Notes under the pieces: generated by a model | Database searches by the model: none | The model's input: only the letters and a program-made list of their open reading frames with translations | Told to the model about the DNA's origin: nothing | Made by a program: the position numbers and the translations under genes | In this document: piece by piece, positions 26,701 to 37,117 of the stretch | How positions within the stretch are numbered: the stretch's first letter is position 1 | How the letters are laid out: each line of letters begins with the position of its first letter | Assembly: GCA_963717075.1 (NCBI GenBank) | Contig: CAVQVI010000016.1 | Coordinates: forward strand, 1-64,000 | Direction of reading: 5' to 3' | DNA length: 64,000 bases | DNA from: JBGOTP01 sp963717075 | GTDB lineage: Bacteria > Acidobacteriota > Vicinamibacteria > Vicinamibacterales > CAVVIG01

Positions 26701-28071
26701 ATGGCCGTGTGCGGAACGTACACGTGCCCGCGTCGGATGAGCCCGTCGCCTCCGCTGCGACTGCTCTTGCTCGTTGCGGGTATTCTGCTCGCAGCTGCCA
26801 CTCCATTTGCGGACGACTGGCCCGAGTTCCGCGGTGCAGGGCGGCGTGGCGTGTGGAACGAAACAGGCATCATCGATCGGTTCCCCGCCGAGGGCTTGAA
26901 AGTTCTCTGGCGCGTTCCGGTGAAAGCGGGCTATTCGGGGCCGGCCGTCGCAGGTGGACGCGTCTTTCTCACCGACTTCGTCGCCACTGATGCCACCGGA
27001 CAGCGGGGCAGCGAACGTTTGCTCTGTTTCGACGAGAAGACGGGCAAGCTGCTCTGGCAACAGCAATGGGACGCCAGCTATGGGGCTTTTGCATTCACGA
27101 ACGGGCCGAATGCCACGCCGACCGTCGACGGCGATCGCGTGTACGCGCTCGGCACCGCTGGGAATCTGGTGGCCGTGAACGCTGTCACCGGCCAGATTCT
27201 TTGGAAGAAGGACTTCGTCAAGGACCTGGGCGCCGAATACGGCACGTTTGGATTCAGCAACGCGCCGATCATCGACGGCGATCGCCTGATCGCGCTCGTC
27301 AGCCACACGCCGGATGGCAAGGTCATGGCGTTCGACAAGGTCACGGGCAAGGAGATCTGGCGGGCACTGAAGACCCCTGGAGAAATCGGGGACAGCCAGC
27401 CGATCCTGATCGATGCTGGGGGCACGCGGCAATTGATCGTCTGGGACACGGCCGCCGTCACGTCACTGAATCCGTCCACGGGCGCGACGTACTGGACGCA
27501 ACCATTTCGGAGCAGCATGAATATCGCGATGGCGCATAGCGGCACTCGCCTTCTGGTGAGCACCTTCTACGAGGGGCCGCTGATGCTCGAGCTTGACGAG
27601 AAACGGCCGGCGGCTCGCGTCGCCTGGAAGGGTAACGCCAAGAGCGAAATCGACACTGACAAATTACATGCGACGCTCACGACGCCGATCATCGACGGCG
27701 ATTTCGTCTACGGCATCTGCAGCTACGGTCAGATGCGCGCGCTCGACGCGAGGACGGGCGAGCGGATCTGGGAATCCCAGGCGGCGACAGTGGAGCGGGC
27801 GCGGTGGGCGTCGGCGCAAATCGTACGGCACGGCGACCGCGTTGTGATCACGAACGATCGGGGTGAGATAATCCTGGCACGCCTGACTCCCGCGGGGTAC
27901 CAGGAAATCAGCCGCACGCCGCTCATCAAGCCGACCACGGATCCCCGGGGCCGGCGTAAACTGGGAGCGGTGAACTGGATGCACCCAGCCTACGCGAACA
28001 AGCACATCTACGCGCGCAACGACGAGGAGCTCATCGCCGTCACGCTCGCGGCCGACGACTACCGGCGGTAG
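26701..28071 (+). CDS. Exported PQQ-binding-like beta-propeller repeat protein
   Basis: 456 residues from ATG 26701 (GGGGAGG 5 bp upstream). The hydrophobic signal starts after a 15-residue lead and ends near ATPFA. Repeats with the quinoprotein pattern are LLCFDEKTGKLLW, LVAVNAVTGQILW, VMAFDKVTGKEIW and MRALDARTGERIW. The N-terminus DDWPEFRGAGRRGVWNETG is typical of PQQ-like outer-membrane or periplasmic propellers related to BamB. No catalytic Asp/Glu motif of PQQ dehydrogenases is obvious, so it may be a scaffold or binding protein. The frame is intact. Confidence 0.75.
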   Translation: MAVCGTYTCPRRMSPSPPLRLLLLVAGILLAAATPFADDWPEFRGAGRRGVWNETGIIDRFPAEGLKVLWRVPVKAGYSGPAVAGGRVFLTDFVATDATGQRGSERLLCFDEKTGKLLWQQQWDASYGAFAFTNGPNATPTVDGDRVYALGTAGNLVAVNAVTGQILWKKDFVKDLGAEYGTFGFSNAPIIDGDRLIALVSHTPDGKVMAFDKVTGKEIWRALKTPGEIGDSQPILIDAGGTRQLIVWDTAAVTSLNPSTGATYWTQPFRSSMNIAMAHSGTRLLVSTFYEGPLMLELDEKRPAARVAWKGNAKSEIDTDKLHATLTTPIIDGDFVYGICSYGQMRALDARTGERIWESQAATVERARWASAQIVRHGDRVVITNDRGEIILARLTPAGYQEISRTPLIKPTTDPRGRRKLGAVNWMHPAYANKHIYARNDEELIAVTLAADDYRR

Positions 28072-28091
28072 CACGCGTCCTGAGATCGGCG

Positions 28092-29012
28092 CTACGGCTT
28101 TGCGGCCGGCGATTGCTTCAGCTCGGTGAAGATCATCTCGATTGTCGCCTTGGCCTCGTCCAACCGGTAGTTCTTGTACTGGTCCGGCAGCTTGAGTTCA
28201 GCCGCGGCCTGCTCGGCGGTTCTGCCGTTCTTCCATGAGGCTGTGACAACGTCGACGAACTCACGCGTAAACTCCGCGTACTCCTGGAAGTCGTTCCAGG
28301 TCGGCCAGTTTCGCTGGCGGCCCTTCGGTCCGGGCCCGTGGCTCGTGATGACGTGTTCGATGCCCGTAATCGTCTTGGTAGCGCGCGCCAGCGTCTCCGG
28401 CAGCGCCAGTGCGCTCCCGCCATTGGCCGGATCGACGATCGGGACCGCCTTCTCTTTGTAAAGGTCGCCGACGAACACCACGTTGGCATCGGGAATCGCG
28501 ACGATGACATCTCCGTCGGTGTACCCCTTGCCGAAATGGTACAAGTGCACCACCCGCTTTCCGAACGTCAACGGCAGGTGGTCACTGAACGTCTTGAACG
28601 TCCTGCCCGGGCCAGCGCTCCGCGCCAGACGCTTGCTGCTGTTCTCGTGCATGACGATCTGGACGGCGCCTTGATACTCAGCATTGGCGCCCACGTGGTC
28701 CTCGAGCGGATTGGTGTTGATGATGGTTGTGACTGGTGAATCGGTCACCTGTCGCAGTGCCTCGAGCACCGCCGAGCCCCAGCCGGGAAGCTTCGCGTCA
28801 ATGAGCGCCGCGCCCTCGTCGGTAACGAGGGCAAGGGCATTCGCCCCGCCATCGCTCAGAAAGTACAGTTCCGTGAAGAAATATTGCTTGCTGAAGATGG
28901 AGATCAGCGGTCCAACGGGAGTGATCCCAACTTTGCGAGGAGGTTGCTGTGCGTGGATGAGGCACAGCGTGCTGAAAGCTGTGAGCGTTGCAGCTACGGC
29001 GCTTAGCCTCAT
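28092..29012 (-). CDS. Exported metallo-beta-lactamase-fold protein lacking Zn1-site histidines
   Basis: 306 residues from ATG 29012 (GGAGG 4 bp upstream), with a Sec signal ending HAQQ. The fold is recognisable by TDEGAALIDAKLPG, a degenerate metal loop and VVFVGDLYKEKAVPIVDP. The canonical HxHxDH motif reads NTNPLEDH, so both first histidines are replaced, and the GHT motif reads GKGYTDGD. The Asp-His of the motif and the late His in TSHGP remain. The related gene at 53212-54171 has all ligands. It could be a mononuclear enzyme or a non-catalytic relative. It lies 20 bp after the convergent propeller gene. Confidence 0.8.
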   Translation of the reverse strand: MRLSAVAATLTAFSTLCLIHAQQPPRKVGITPVGPLISIFSKQYFFTELYFLSDGGANALALVTDEGAALIDAKLPGWGSAVLEALRQVTDSPVTTIINTNPLEDHVGANAEYQGAVQIVMHENSSKRLARSAGPGRTFKTFSDHLPLTFGKRVVHLYHFGKGYTDGDVIVAIPDANVVFVGDLYKEKAVPIVDPANGGSALALPETLARATKTITGIEHVITSHGPGPKGRQRNWPTWNDFQEYAEFTREFVDVVTASWKNGRTAEQAAAELKLPDQYKNYRLDEAKATIEMIFTELKQSPAAKP

Positions 29013-29197
29013 AGGACCTCCGTACAAGGAAGGGTGCACTACTGCGCGTACTGGCGTCGGGCAGCAAGAGGCTAACATGAACCGCCCTTCAGCGGCGAGG
29101 GCGATCCGGTCACGTTCGGCCTGAGCATGCTGCCGTCCTTCAAACGCTCGTGGGGCCAGGCACTATCTGCGGAACGCCGAGCGGCAGTGACAGCGCC

Positions 29198-30913
29198 CTA
29201 CGGCTTCGCGCACGTGTAACTGCCAGCGTTCTTGGGATCGCCCGGGTCCTTGTACCGCGGATAGCGTGGGTACCGGCACATTGGCATGCTGGAGGTCACG
29301 TTGAAGGGTGGGGCCGCGTCCATACTGGTGAGAACCGGCGCATCGGCCGGCGCCTTTCCCCTCTCGACCCAGTCGTCCAGCATGCCGATGAAGTCGACGT
29401 ACGACGGCACGATCTCGTTGGTGATCGGATTGCGTCCGACATTGCGATTGTGGAAGACGCCTACCGCCACGTAGAAACGCATGAATTGGTCGACGCCGCC
29501 TTGTCCCATCAAGGCCACGACCTTGTCGTAGTAGGCGTAGGACCATCGGGGATTGGCGGTGTAGTCGGTGGTGTTGACCTTGAGAATCAACTTGCCGCCA
29601 CGTCTCCGAAAGGCTGACAGGTCGGGATCACTCGCATCGAGCAGTGCCGACAATTCCTGGAGGCGCACCCGGTAGTCCGCGGGTTTGAAATCGAGCAGCG
29701 TCACCGAGGGGGGAGCGACCAGACTCCCGAGGACGTCGCCGAGCGGCGTGGCCGGCGTGGGGGCGGCGGGCACGAACTTCCAGTTCGTCGCCAGTTCGCT
29801 ACCCGTCGTCCAACCAGGGATGCTGGTCCAGCCGTGGGCGAGTGAAAAGCCAAACTCGACGGTGGCGTGTACCGCGTTGGCCGCCTTGATCTGCGCATCC
29901 GACAGACACGCTGCGCCGGTGTCGCCGCCCCCCTCGCATCGAACCGCCGCGAGCGCGTTGGGCGATACCGCGGGATCGAACCTGCGATTGCAGGCCACGT
30001 AGTTACTGACGAGTCCGTCGGCGATGCCGTCGAGTGCGTCGCACTGACGAAGCACTTCCTTGCCGATGACGGTGACTTTGTCGCGCGGGATCCACGCATC
30101 GCCCACCTGCGTCTGAGCGCGCAACGTCTCCTGCAGCATGATCCAGTACACGTGCGGAAACACGGGGATCTGGCTGAAGACCCCGTCGTAGTCCTGCGGG
30201 AAACGCTGTGCAACCATCAGCGCTTCGCGGCCTCCTTGAGACGTGCCCATGAAGTAGCTGTGCCTGGGCCCGACGCCGTAGAGCGTCTTGACCAGCACGA
30301 CCGCGACATCGTGCGTCTTCTTCATCTGCGCGGACGCAAAGTTCGTGAGCGCTTCCTGATTGGACATCCAGTCCACCGCGAAGCCCGGACCGCCGACGCG
30401 CATGCCGGCGTTTGTATGACCGGAATCGCTGCCGTAGGTGACGAATCCACGCGACAGCGCGTACGGCGCATTGGGTGGAATCGATTCGGGGCCCCACTGC
30501 ATGCTGGTCGTGAGGGCCACCGGAATGCCGCCATTCAGGCCGCTGCCACCGAGCTGGATCAGCTTGCCATTCCACGACGTGGGCACGTTTACCTGAAAAT
30601 TGATGGTCGGTGCCTGGGGATCAACCGGCGCGATGATGCCCTTTACCCTGCAATATTCCGGAGTCGCTAGGACGACTTGCCCGTTGCTCACGTGCTGCCC
30701 GGTCGCCTCAACGAGGGTGGCCGAGACCACAGATGCGCCGGTCGTCGGCAGTCCCATCTCGCTCGCGGCAATCTTTCGCCCTTCGAGTGACGTGCAGGAG
30801 GCGCTTGGCGTCAGCATGCCGTGAGTAGCTGACGCCTGCCTGGCAATGGCGTGACCACCGGCAAGGCCCGCCGCGAGGATCACGAGGATCAAGCGGATGC
30901 GTTGTCTGGTCAC
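29198..30913 (-). CDS. Tannase/feruloyl esterase-family secreted hydrolase with altered disulfide pair
   Basis: 571 residues from GTG 30913 (the frame is open to GTG 30940), with a Sec signal MTRQRIRLILVILAAGLAGG. Family features are NFQVNVPTSWNGKLIQLGGSG, GFVTYGSDSGH, the nucleophile elbow MGTSQGGREAL (Ser about 30239-30241), the Asp region NTTDYTANP and the C-terminal DWVERGKAP...CRYPRYPRYK...CAKP. Tannase-family enzymes carry a CS-D-HC motif in which two Cys next to Ser and His form a disulfide. Here Ser is preceded by Thr and the candidate His (VFHNRN, about 29450-29452) is followed by Asn, so both Cys are gone. Substrates of the family are phenolic esters; the actual one is unknown. Confidence 0.82.
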   Translation of the reverse strand: MTRQRIRLILVILAAGLAGGHAIARQASATHGMLTPSASCTSLEGRKIAASEMGLPTTGASVVSATLVEATGQHVSNGQVVLATPEYCRVKGIIAPVDPQAPTINFQVNVPTSWNGKLIQLGGSGLNGGIPVALTTSMQWGPESIPPNAPYALSRGFVTYGSDSGHTNAGMRVGGPGFAVDWMSNQEALTNFASAQMKKTHDVAVVLVKTLYGVGPRHSYFMGTSQGGREALMVAQRFPQDYDGVFSQIPVFPHVYWIMLQETLRAQTQVGDAWIPRDKVTVIGKEVLRQCDALDGIADGLVSNYVACNRRFDPAVSPNALAAVRCEGGGDTGAACLSDAQIKAANAVHATVEFGFSLAHGWTSIPGWTTGSELATNWKFVPAAPTPATPLGDVLGSLVAPPSVTLLDFKPADYRVRLQELSALLDASDPDLSAFRRRGGKLILKVNTTDYTANPRWSYAYYDKVVALMGQGGVDQFMRFYVAVGVFHNRNVGRNPITNEIVPSYVDFIGMLDDWVERGKAPADAPVLTSMDAAPPFNVTSSMPMCRYPRYPRYKDPGDPKNAGSYTCAKP

Positions 30914-31076
30914 CTTCGCCACGTTCGTCACGCCAGACACGACTACGCCACGTCGAGCACAAGCGTCACGTTTCGCTCCTGAGGGGCCAGTCTCTCCAAT
31001 GCTACATTTGCCACAAGAAACCTATCGAACCAACAGTAGCACGAGTAAAATACTTACAGGTCGTATCAGAGGTGAA

Positions 31077-33536
31077 ATGAGGTATCGACGCCCTTTAGGA
31101 GCCGCGTCGGCTGTGGCAGTCTGTGTCGCGATGTACGGACACGATGTGCCCGCGTTCGCGCAGAAACCAACCGCCCAGTCCGGGCGGCCGGCTCCTGCCG
31201 CGCCGACACCGGCGCTGAAGCGTCAGGTGTCGGTTGCCTCCGTGCCTGCTCCGGACGCGGCACTGCTCGACAAGTACTGTGTCAGCTGTCACAACGACAG
31301 ACTGAAGACCGCGGGGCTTTCGCTGCAAGGTCTCGAATTCACTGATGTGCCCGCGCACGCGCAGGTCTGGGAAAAGGTCATGCGCAAGGTGCGCTCTGGT
31401 GAAATGCCGCCGGTCACGTCTCGCGCACGGCTCGACCTACCGACGGCGGCAACGCTCGTCTCTTACCTGGAGACGACGCTCGACCGCGACGCGGCGGCCC
31501 ACCCCAACCCTGGGCGGGCGCCCGCGCATCGTTTGAACCGCGCCGAATACAGCAATGCGATTCGCGATCTGCTGGCGGTCGACGTCACGCCTGGTGATTG
31601 GCTGCCCGTCGACGATTCTGGCTATGGGTTCGACAACATCGCGGCGGTGCTGTCGACCTCTCCAGCGCTGCTCGAGCGCTATATGATGGCCGCGCGCCGC
31701 GTCAGCCGGCTCGCCGTCGGCGACCTCACCCTGAAGCCGGTCCAAGACATCATCGACGCCAAGAACGATCCGTTCCAAGGTTCGCGAAATGAGCAGTTGA
31801 GCGACGATCTGCCGTTTGATTCGCGCGCTGGCATCTCGGTTCGGTACTATTTTCCGGTCGACGCCGAGTATCTCTTCAGGATTCGGTTCCTCGGTATGCT
31901 CACCCCGCGACGCCGGAGACACGGATCCGTACCAGATTCGAGTCCCCGTGAACGCCGGGCTGCGTACCGTTGGCGTAACGTCTCCGCGCGAAAACCCCAA
32001 AATCGAAAGCGAAGTCCCGGTCGGAGGACGAGGTGGCGCCGCGGGGGGCAGTCGTAGTAGCAATCCCCAGTTGCCGTATCCGGTCGATCTCCGCATCAAC
32101 GGCGCCCGGGTGAAGCGATTCGACGTGTCCGGCGGCACACACTTGCCGCTCTTGTCCGGTGATCGCTCGTGGCCCGAGGTCGGCCAGCTGATCATCGAAG
32201 GTCCCTTCGCCCCCACGAGCCGCGGCACGACCGCGAGCCGCACGAAGATCTTCGTTTGCCGTCCTGCAGCGCCGAAAGACGAAGCGGCATGCGCGCGGAC
32301 CATTCTGCTGAATCTCACGCGACGCGCGTTTCGCAGGCCGGTCACCGACGCCGATATCCAGCCGCTGGAATCTTTCTATCGATCGGGGCGCACGGCGCCC
32401 GGCGATTTCGACAACGGCATTCAGAAGGCGATCGAGGCACTGCTCGTGTCGCCGGAATTTCTCTTCAGGATCGAGCAGGATCCGGCTGCGGGCCAGACGG
32501 CGACGGCGTATCGCGTCAGCGACGTCGAGCTCGCCTCGCGGCTCTCGTTCTTCCTCTGGAGCACAATTCCCGACGATCAACTGCTCGATCTCGCGGAGCG
32601 CGGGCGGTTGAGCGATCCGATCGTGCTGGAGCGGCAGGTTCGTCGCATGCTCGACGATCTGCGCGCGGATGCGCTGGTCGCCAACTTTGCCGGCCAGTGG
32701 CTGCATCTGAGGAGTATTGAACTGAGCAGCCCCGACCCGGTGATCTTTCCGTTCGACGAGGCGCTCCGGCAGGGTTTCACGAAAGAAACCGAGCTGTTCA
32801 TCCGCAGCCTCTTCCGCGAGGATCGCAGCCTGCTCGACCTGTTGACGGCCGACTACACGTTCGTGAACGAGCGGCTCGCCGAGCACTACGGCATTCCGGG
32901 AATCTACGGCTCCCAGTTCCGGCGTGTGACGCGTGACCGATCGCCAATCGGCGCGGCCTGCTCGGCCAGGGCAGCATCCTGACGGTGACCTCCTATCCCA
33001 ATCGCACCTCGGTCGTGCAGCGGGGCAAGTGGATTCTCGAGAACCTGCTGGGAACGCCGCCGCCGCCGCCGCCGCCAGACGTGCCCGAGCTGGAGGCGCA
33101 GAGGGACGGCAAGAGACTCTCGCTGCGCGAGCAGATGCAGGTGCACCGTGCCAATGCGGTGTGCGCCGCGTGCCACGCGCGTATGGATCCGATTGGGTTC
33201 GCCCTCGAGAACTACGACGGCGTCGGCAAGTGGCGCGTCGAGGATGCAGGCGTGCCGATCGACGCCAGCGGGCAGCTGCCCGACGGGACACAATTTCAGG
33301 GCCCGGCGGGGCTTACGCAGATCGCTGCTGACCAAGTACCGCGAAGATTTCGTGCGGCACGGCCACCGAGAAGCTGTTGACGTATGCTCTCGGGCCGTGG
33401 CGTCGAGTACTACGACAATCCCGACCATACGGGCGATTTCACGGGAGGCGGCACGCGATAATTATCGGATCTCGTCTCTGATTCTTGCGTGGTGAAGAGT
33501 GTGCCGTTCCAGATGAGGAGGGCTTCGGAGTCATGA
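31077..33536 (+). pseudogene. DUF1587/1592/1588/1585-type cytochrome c protein (planctomycete type), frameshifted
   Basis: About 810 residues if frames are joined at about 31900, 32945, 33330, 33400 and 33490. Sec signal from ATG 31077 (AGAGGTG upstream). N-terminal haem motif CVSCHND, then APAHRLNRAEYSNAIRDLL (DUF1587), TLLNLTRRAFRRPVTDADI-like DUF1595, SPEFLFRIEQDP and LASRLSFFLWSTIPDD (DUF1592), YPNRTSVVQRGKWILENLLG (DUF1588) with CAACH, and a DUF1585 tail AARDNYRISSLI ending KSVPFQMRR. Its stop overlaps the next start (ATGA). These proteins occur with DUF1552 partners in Planctomycetota and Acidobacteriota; their role is unproven, probably polymer or organic oxidation at the cell surface. 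The indels may be assembly errors. Confidence 0.8.
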
Positions 33537-34903
33537 TGCTCACCAACTAAGGCCTTGCCCCGGCGGACGTTCCTGCGAGGCGTCGGAGCGACGCTGGCTC
33601 TGCCCCTGCTGGACTCGATGATGCCGGCCCTCTCGCGCGTCGCGGCCGCGGGCGAAGGCCCCGGTCCGGCTGGGATACGTCTATACGCCGAACGGCATCA
33701 TCGGCGCCTGCGAAAAGAGCCCGACGACCGTTCATGTGGACGCCGAAGACCGTCGGCGAAAATTTCGCTTTCAGTCCGACGATGAAGGCGCTCGAGCCAT
33801 TCCGCAACAATGTCAACGTGTTCAGCGGCCTCGCACAGGTGACCGGACGAGCGCTTGGCGACGGTCCGGGCGATCACGCGCGGCGACGGCGACATTCCTC
33901 ACCGGCGTGCATCCGTACAAGACCGGGGGCGCCGATTTCAAGCTGGGGATTTCCGCCGACCAGATCGCCGCCCAAGCGCTTGGAAGGTTCACGCAGTTGT
34001 CGTCGCTCGAGCTCGGTCTCGAACCTCAGTCGCTCGCCGGCAATTGCGATTCGGGCTACACCTGCGCGTACATGTCGATGTCGTGGCGCTGCAGCGACGA
34101 GTCCGCTGCCCGCCGAGGTCAATCCGCGGGCCGTGTTCGAACGGCTGTTCGGCGACGGCGAGAGCACGGACCCGGCGGCCCGAATGGCGCGGCTGAAAGA
34201 CCAGAAGAGCGTTCTCGATTACGTGACGGACAGCTTGTCTCGGCTGCAACGCCGCGTCGGCATTGGCGACAAGCGAAAGCTCGACGAATACCTCGAATCG
34301 GTGCGCGATATTGAGCGCCGCATTCAGCTCGCCGAGGAGCAGAGCCTGACAATCCAGCTTCCGCACATGGAACGCCCGAGGTCGGCGCCAGACGACTACA
34401 AGCGGTACGCGACCCTGATGATGGATCTGCAGGTGATTGCCTGGCAGACCGACATGACGCGCGTCGCGTCGTTCATGCTGGGCCGCGACGCCAGCAACCG
34501 GCCGTATCGCGAGATCGGTATTTCCGACGGACATCACGGACTCTCGCACCACCAGGGCGTTTCCGATCGAATTGATAAGCTCATCAAGATCGACGAGCTC
34601 CACGTGGCCATGTTCGCGTATTTGCTGAAAAGGCTTCAGGAAACCCAGGACGGCGACGGGACGCTGCTCGATCACTCGCTCATCGTCTTCGGCAGCAGCC
34701 TGAGCGAATCGAACATCCACACGCACGACGACTTGCCGATCGTTCTGGCAGGCAACGCGAACGGCCAGGTGAAGGGCAACCGTCATCTCGTCTATCCGAA
34801 GGAAACACCGCTGAACAACCTGTTCCTGACCATGTTCGACGCCGCCGGCCTGGCGCCTGTCACGCAGTTCGGCGACAGCACGGGCCGTCTGACCGGCGTT
34901 TGA
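33533..34903 (+). pseudogene. DUF1552 family protein (partner of the DUF1592 protein), frameshifted
   Basis: Begins ATG-ATG at 33533, overlapping the previous stop. Frame changes near 33553, 33660-33730, 33885 and 34105 break the N-terminal half; from 34110 to 34903 the frame is clean. Joined features are LPRRTFLRGVGATLALPLLDSM (Tat-like signal), LGYVYTPNG, GRFTQLSSLELGLE, NPRAVFERLFGDG, SVRDIERRI and the conserved DGHHGLSHHQG, then FGSSLSESNIHTHDDLPIVLAG. The DUF1552 fold resembles sulfatase/alkaline phosphatase-like proteins. Paired with a DUF1592 protein and followed 6 bp later by an ankyrin protein, the usual order for this operon. Confidence 0.8.
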
Positions 34904-34909
34904 TTAGTC

Positions 34910-36280
34910 ATGAAGAGCGCCGTCACTGTGCTGGGACTGTCGGCGCTGCTGGCGGTCCCTGCACTCGTTCCAGTCGCGGCCCAACGCCCCCAATCGACGC
35001 CTGGCGGCGATCTCCGATTGCTCGAAGCCGTCAAACGGCGCGATCAGAAAGCCGTTACCGCCCTGTTGCGCGCGAAAGCCGATATTAACGCTGCGCAGCC
35101 AGACGGAGCGACCGCGCTGGCGTGGGCCGTTCATCTCGGCCAGCGCGAAATGGCCGAAGCGCTGATCGACGCCGGCGCCAACGTCAATACCACCGACGAG
35201 TACGGCGAGACACCGCTGACGCTGGCGGCGGGTAACGGCGACGCGGCTCTCGTCGAGCGATTGATTAAAGCTGGAGCGAAGGCCGATGCAGCGCGATGGA
35301 ACGGGGAGACATCACTCATGATTGCCGCCGGCAGCGGCAGCGTCGACGCCGTCCGTCAGCTCGCGCTGCATGGCGCCGACGTGAACATCGCCGATCCTCG
35401 CCGCGGGCAAACGGCCCTGATGTGGGCCGCTGCGGAAGGGCACAGCGAGGTCGTCAGCGCGCTGGTGGAAATGGGCGCGAACGTGAAGGCGGCCTCGAAA
35501 AAAGGGTTCACGGCGTTGATCTTCTCGACAACGAAAAACGACGTGGCGTCGATCAAGACGCTGTTGCGGGCTGGAGCGGATCCGAACGTGACCCTGCCTT
35601 CTGGCAACAAGCCGCTGATGGTTGCGACGGCGTACCGCAACACGCAAGCCGCTTTGGCCCTCGTCGACGGCGGGGCGGATGTGAACGCCAGAGATCGCGC
35701 CGGTCTCGCGTCGCTGCACGTCGCGGCGACGCAAGGCGATCTCGAGGTCGTCGAGAAGCTTCTGGCCAAAGGTGTCGATCCCAACGTGCGTACGCCGCAA
35801 TCACGCGTGGCGGCGGGAGGGCGCGGCGGCGGCGGCGGACTCCGTCCGCCCGCGAGCGGTGAGCAGACGCCTTTGATGATGGCTGCGCGAGCCGATCATC
35901 GAGACGTGATGAAGGCCCTCGTCGATGCCGGTGCCGATCCGTCCCTGCGCGCGCAGGACGGAGCCAACCTGCTGATGGCTGCCGCGGCCGGAGCGCGCAT
36001 GAACACGTTCAAGTACGCGTACGAGCTGAATCCGCAGGTCGACGTCGTCACGACTCCGGCGGCCAACACGCCCATGCACCTCGTCGTCAACCTCAACGGC
36101 CGGACGCAACCGGAAGTCATCGAGCTCATCCAGTTCCTCGCCGATCACGGCGCGAAGATCGATGAGATGAACGCTGCGGGACGCACGCCGATGGCACTGG
36201 CCGCTGGACCGCCCGTCGATCTGCTGGCGAAGCTGATAACGGAGCGCGGCGATAAGCCGAAGATTCCTGCGAGGCGTTAG
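34910..36280 (+). CDS. Exported ankyrin-repeat protein
   Basis: 456 residues, 6 bp after the DUF1552 stop. A Sec signal (residues 1-24, ending VAAQR) precedes about nine ankyrin repeats with the motif GxTALxxAxxxGxxxxVxxLLxxGAD, e.g. GETPLTLAAGNGDAALVERLIKAGAK and GLASLHVAATQGDLEVVEKLLAKGVD. A Gly/Arg-rich loop interrupts the array at about residues 302-318 (GGRGGGGGL). Ankyrin arrays bind proteins. As a periplasmic partner in the DUF1592/DUF1552 operon it may hold the complex together. Frame intact. Confidence 0.88.
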   Translation: MKSAVTVLGLSALLAVPALVPVAAQRPQSTPGGDLRLLEAVKRRDQKAVTALLRAKADINAAQPDGATALAWAVHLGQREMAEALIDAGANVNTTDEYGETPLTLAAGNGDAALVERLIKAGAKADAARWNGETSLMIAAGSGSVDAVRQLALHGADVNIADPRRGQTALMWAAAEGHSEVVSALVEMGANVKAASKKGFTALIFSTTKNDVASIKTLLRAGADPNVTLPSGNKPLMVATAYRNTQAALALVDGGADVNARDRAGLASLHVAATQGDLEVVEKLLAKGVDPNVRTPQSRVAAGGRGGGGGLRPPASGEQTPLMMAARADHRDVMKALVDAGADPSLRAQDGANLLMAAAAGARMNTFKYAYELNPQVDVVTTPAANTPMHLVVNLNGRTQPEVIELIQFLADHGAKIDEMNAAGRTPMALAAGPPVDLLAKLITERGDKPKIPARR

Positions 36281-36367
36281 TCGAACGATCAAACGATCAG
36301 AAGCCGCCGCAACCAGGATTGTGAACCCTGCGAATGTAATGTAAATGTACAAGTGCGGAGAGAACTC

Positions 36368-37117
36368 GTGACAGGTCGAGCGTTGGCGTCCGTACTGGTT
36401 TTCGTGGCGGCGGTGTGCGTTGCCGATCGTGCTCTCCGTGCTCAGGACGGCGAGAAGACGGTTGCGGCTGGCGTCTATACAGAGGCGCAAGCGATACGAG
36501 GCGCCGCGGCCTACGAAGCGAATTGCAGCCTGTGCCATCGCGGGGACATGGGGGGCTCCACCGGCCCCGCGCTGCGCGGGGATCGATTCTCCCGAACCTT
36601 TGCCGGAAAAGACCTGAAAACGCTCTATACGAAGATCGCGACGACGATGCCGGGTACGGCGCCGGCGAGCCTGAGAGACGACGTGTATCTCGATCTCGTG
36701 GCGCATGTGCTGCGGGAAAACGGCTTCCCGGCGGGAGCCAGCGAACTGGGAGCCGAAGGACTCGATGGCGTCCGCATCCTGCCGGGCCGTCCAAAGCCGC
36801 CGCCGCCGGTCAGCGACTTCTCGTACGTCGAAGTCGTGGGATGTCTGACAGCGGACGTCGGGAACATGTGGACGCTGACGTCGGCCACCGATCCGATTAG
36901 TGTCGTCGTGAACGGCGCGACGCCAAAGCCGCCGACCGATCTCGGCGCCAAAGCTCCCGGGGCCTCGACATTCCGGCTTCTCGACGCGATGGCGTACAAC
37001 CCCGAGGCGCACAAGGGACACAAGATGTACGTCAGAGGCCTGCTCATCAAGCTGCCGACGGAGCAGCGAATGACCATCAGCGCGATGGAGATGGTCGCGC
37101 CCGCCTGCGCCCGCTGA
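36368..37117 (+). CDS. Secreted c-type cytochrome, last gene of the DUF1592 operon
   Basis: 249 residues from GTG 36368 with GGAGAGA upstream; a GTG at 36353 is the alternative. Sec signal ending RALRAQ. A mono-haem domain follows with CSLCHRGD and the axial-Met candidate TMPGTAP, then about 110 residues of beta-rich C-terminal domain (FSYVEVVGCLTADVGNMWTL, GHKMYVRGLLIKLP), an OB-like fold found in acidobacterial proteins. It probably takes electrons from the DUF1592 protein or the quinoproteins. Intact. Confidence 0.8.
   Translation: MTGRALASVLVFVAAVCVADRALRAQDGEKTVAAGVYTEAQAIRGAAAYEANCSLCHRGDMGGSTGPALRGDRFSRTFAGKDLKTLYTKIATTMPGTAPASLRDDVYLDLVAHVLRENGFPAGASELGAEGLDGVRILPGRPKPPPPVSDFSYVEVVGCLTADVGNMWTLTSATDPISVVVNGATPKPPTDLGAKAPGASTFRLLDAMAYNPEAHKGHKMYVRGLLIKLPTEQRMTISAMEMVAPACAR

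Noticed and set aside
31900..33291. 463-codon open frame on the minus strand
   Set aside because: Antisense to the DUF1592 protein; composition is Arg/Ala-rich with no domain.
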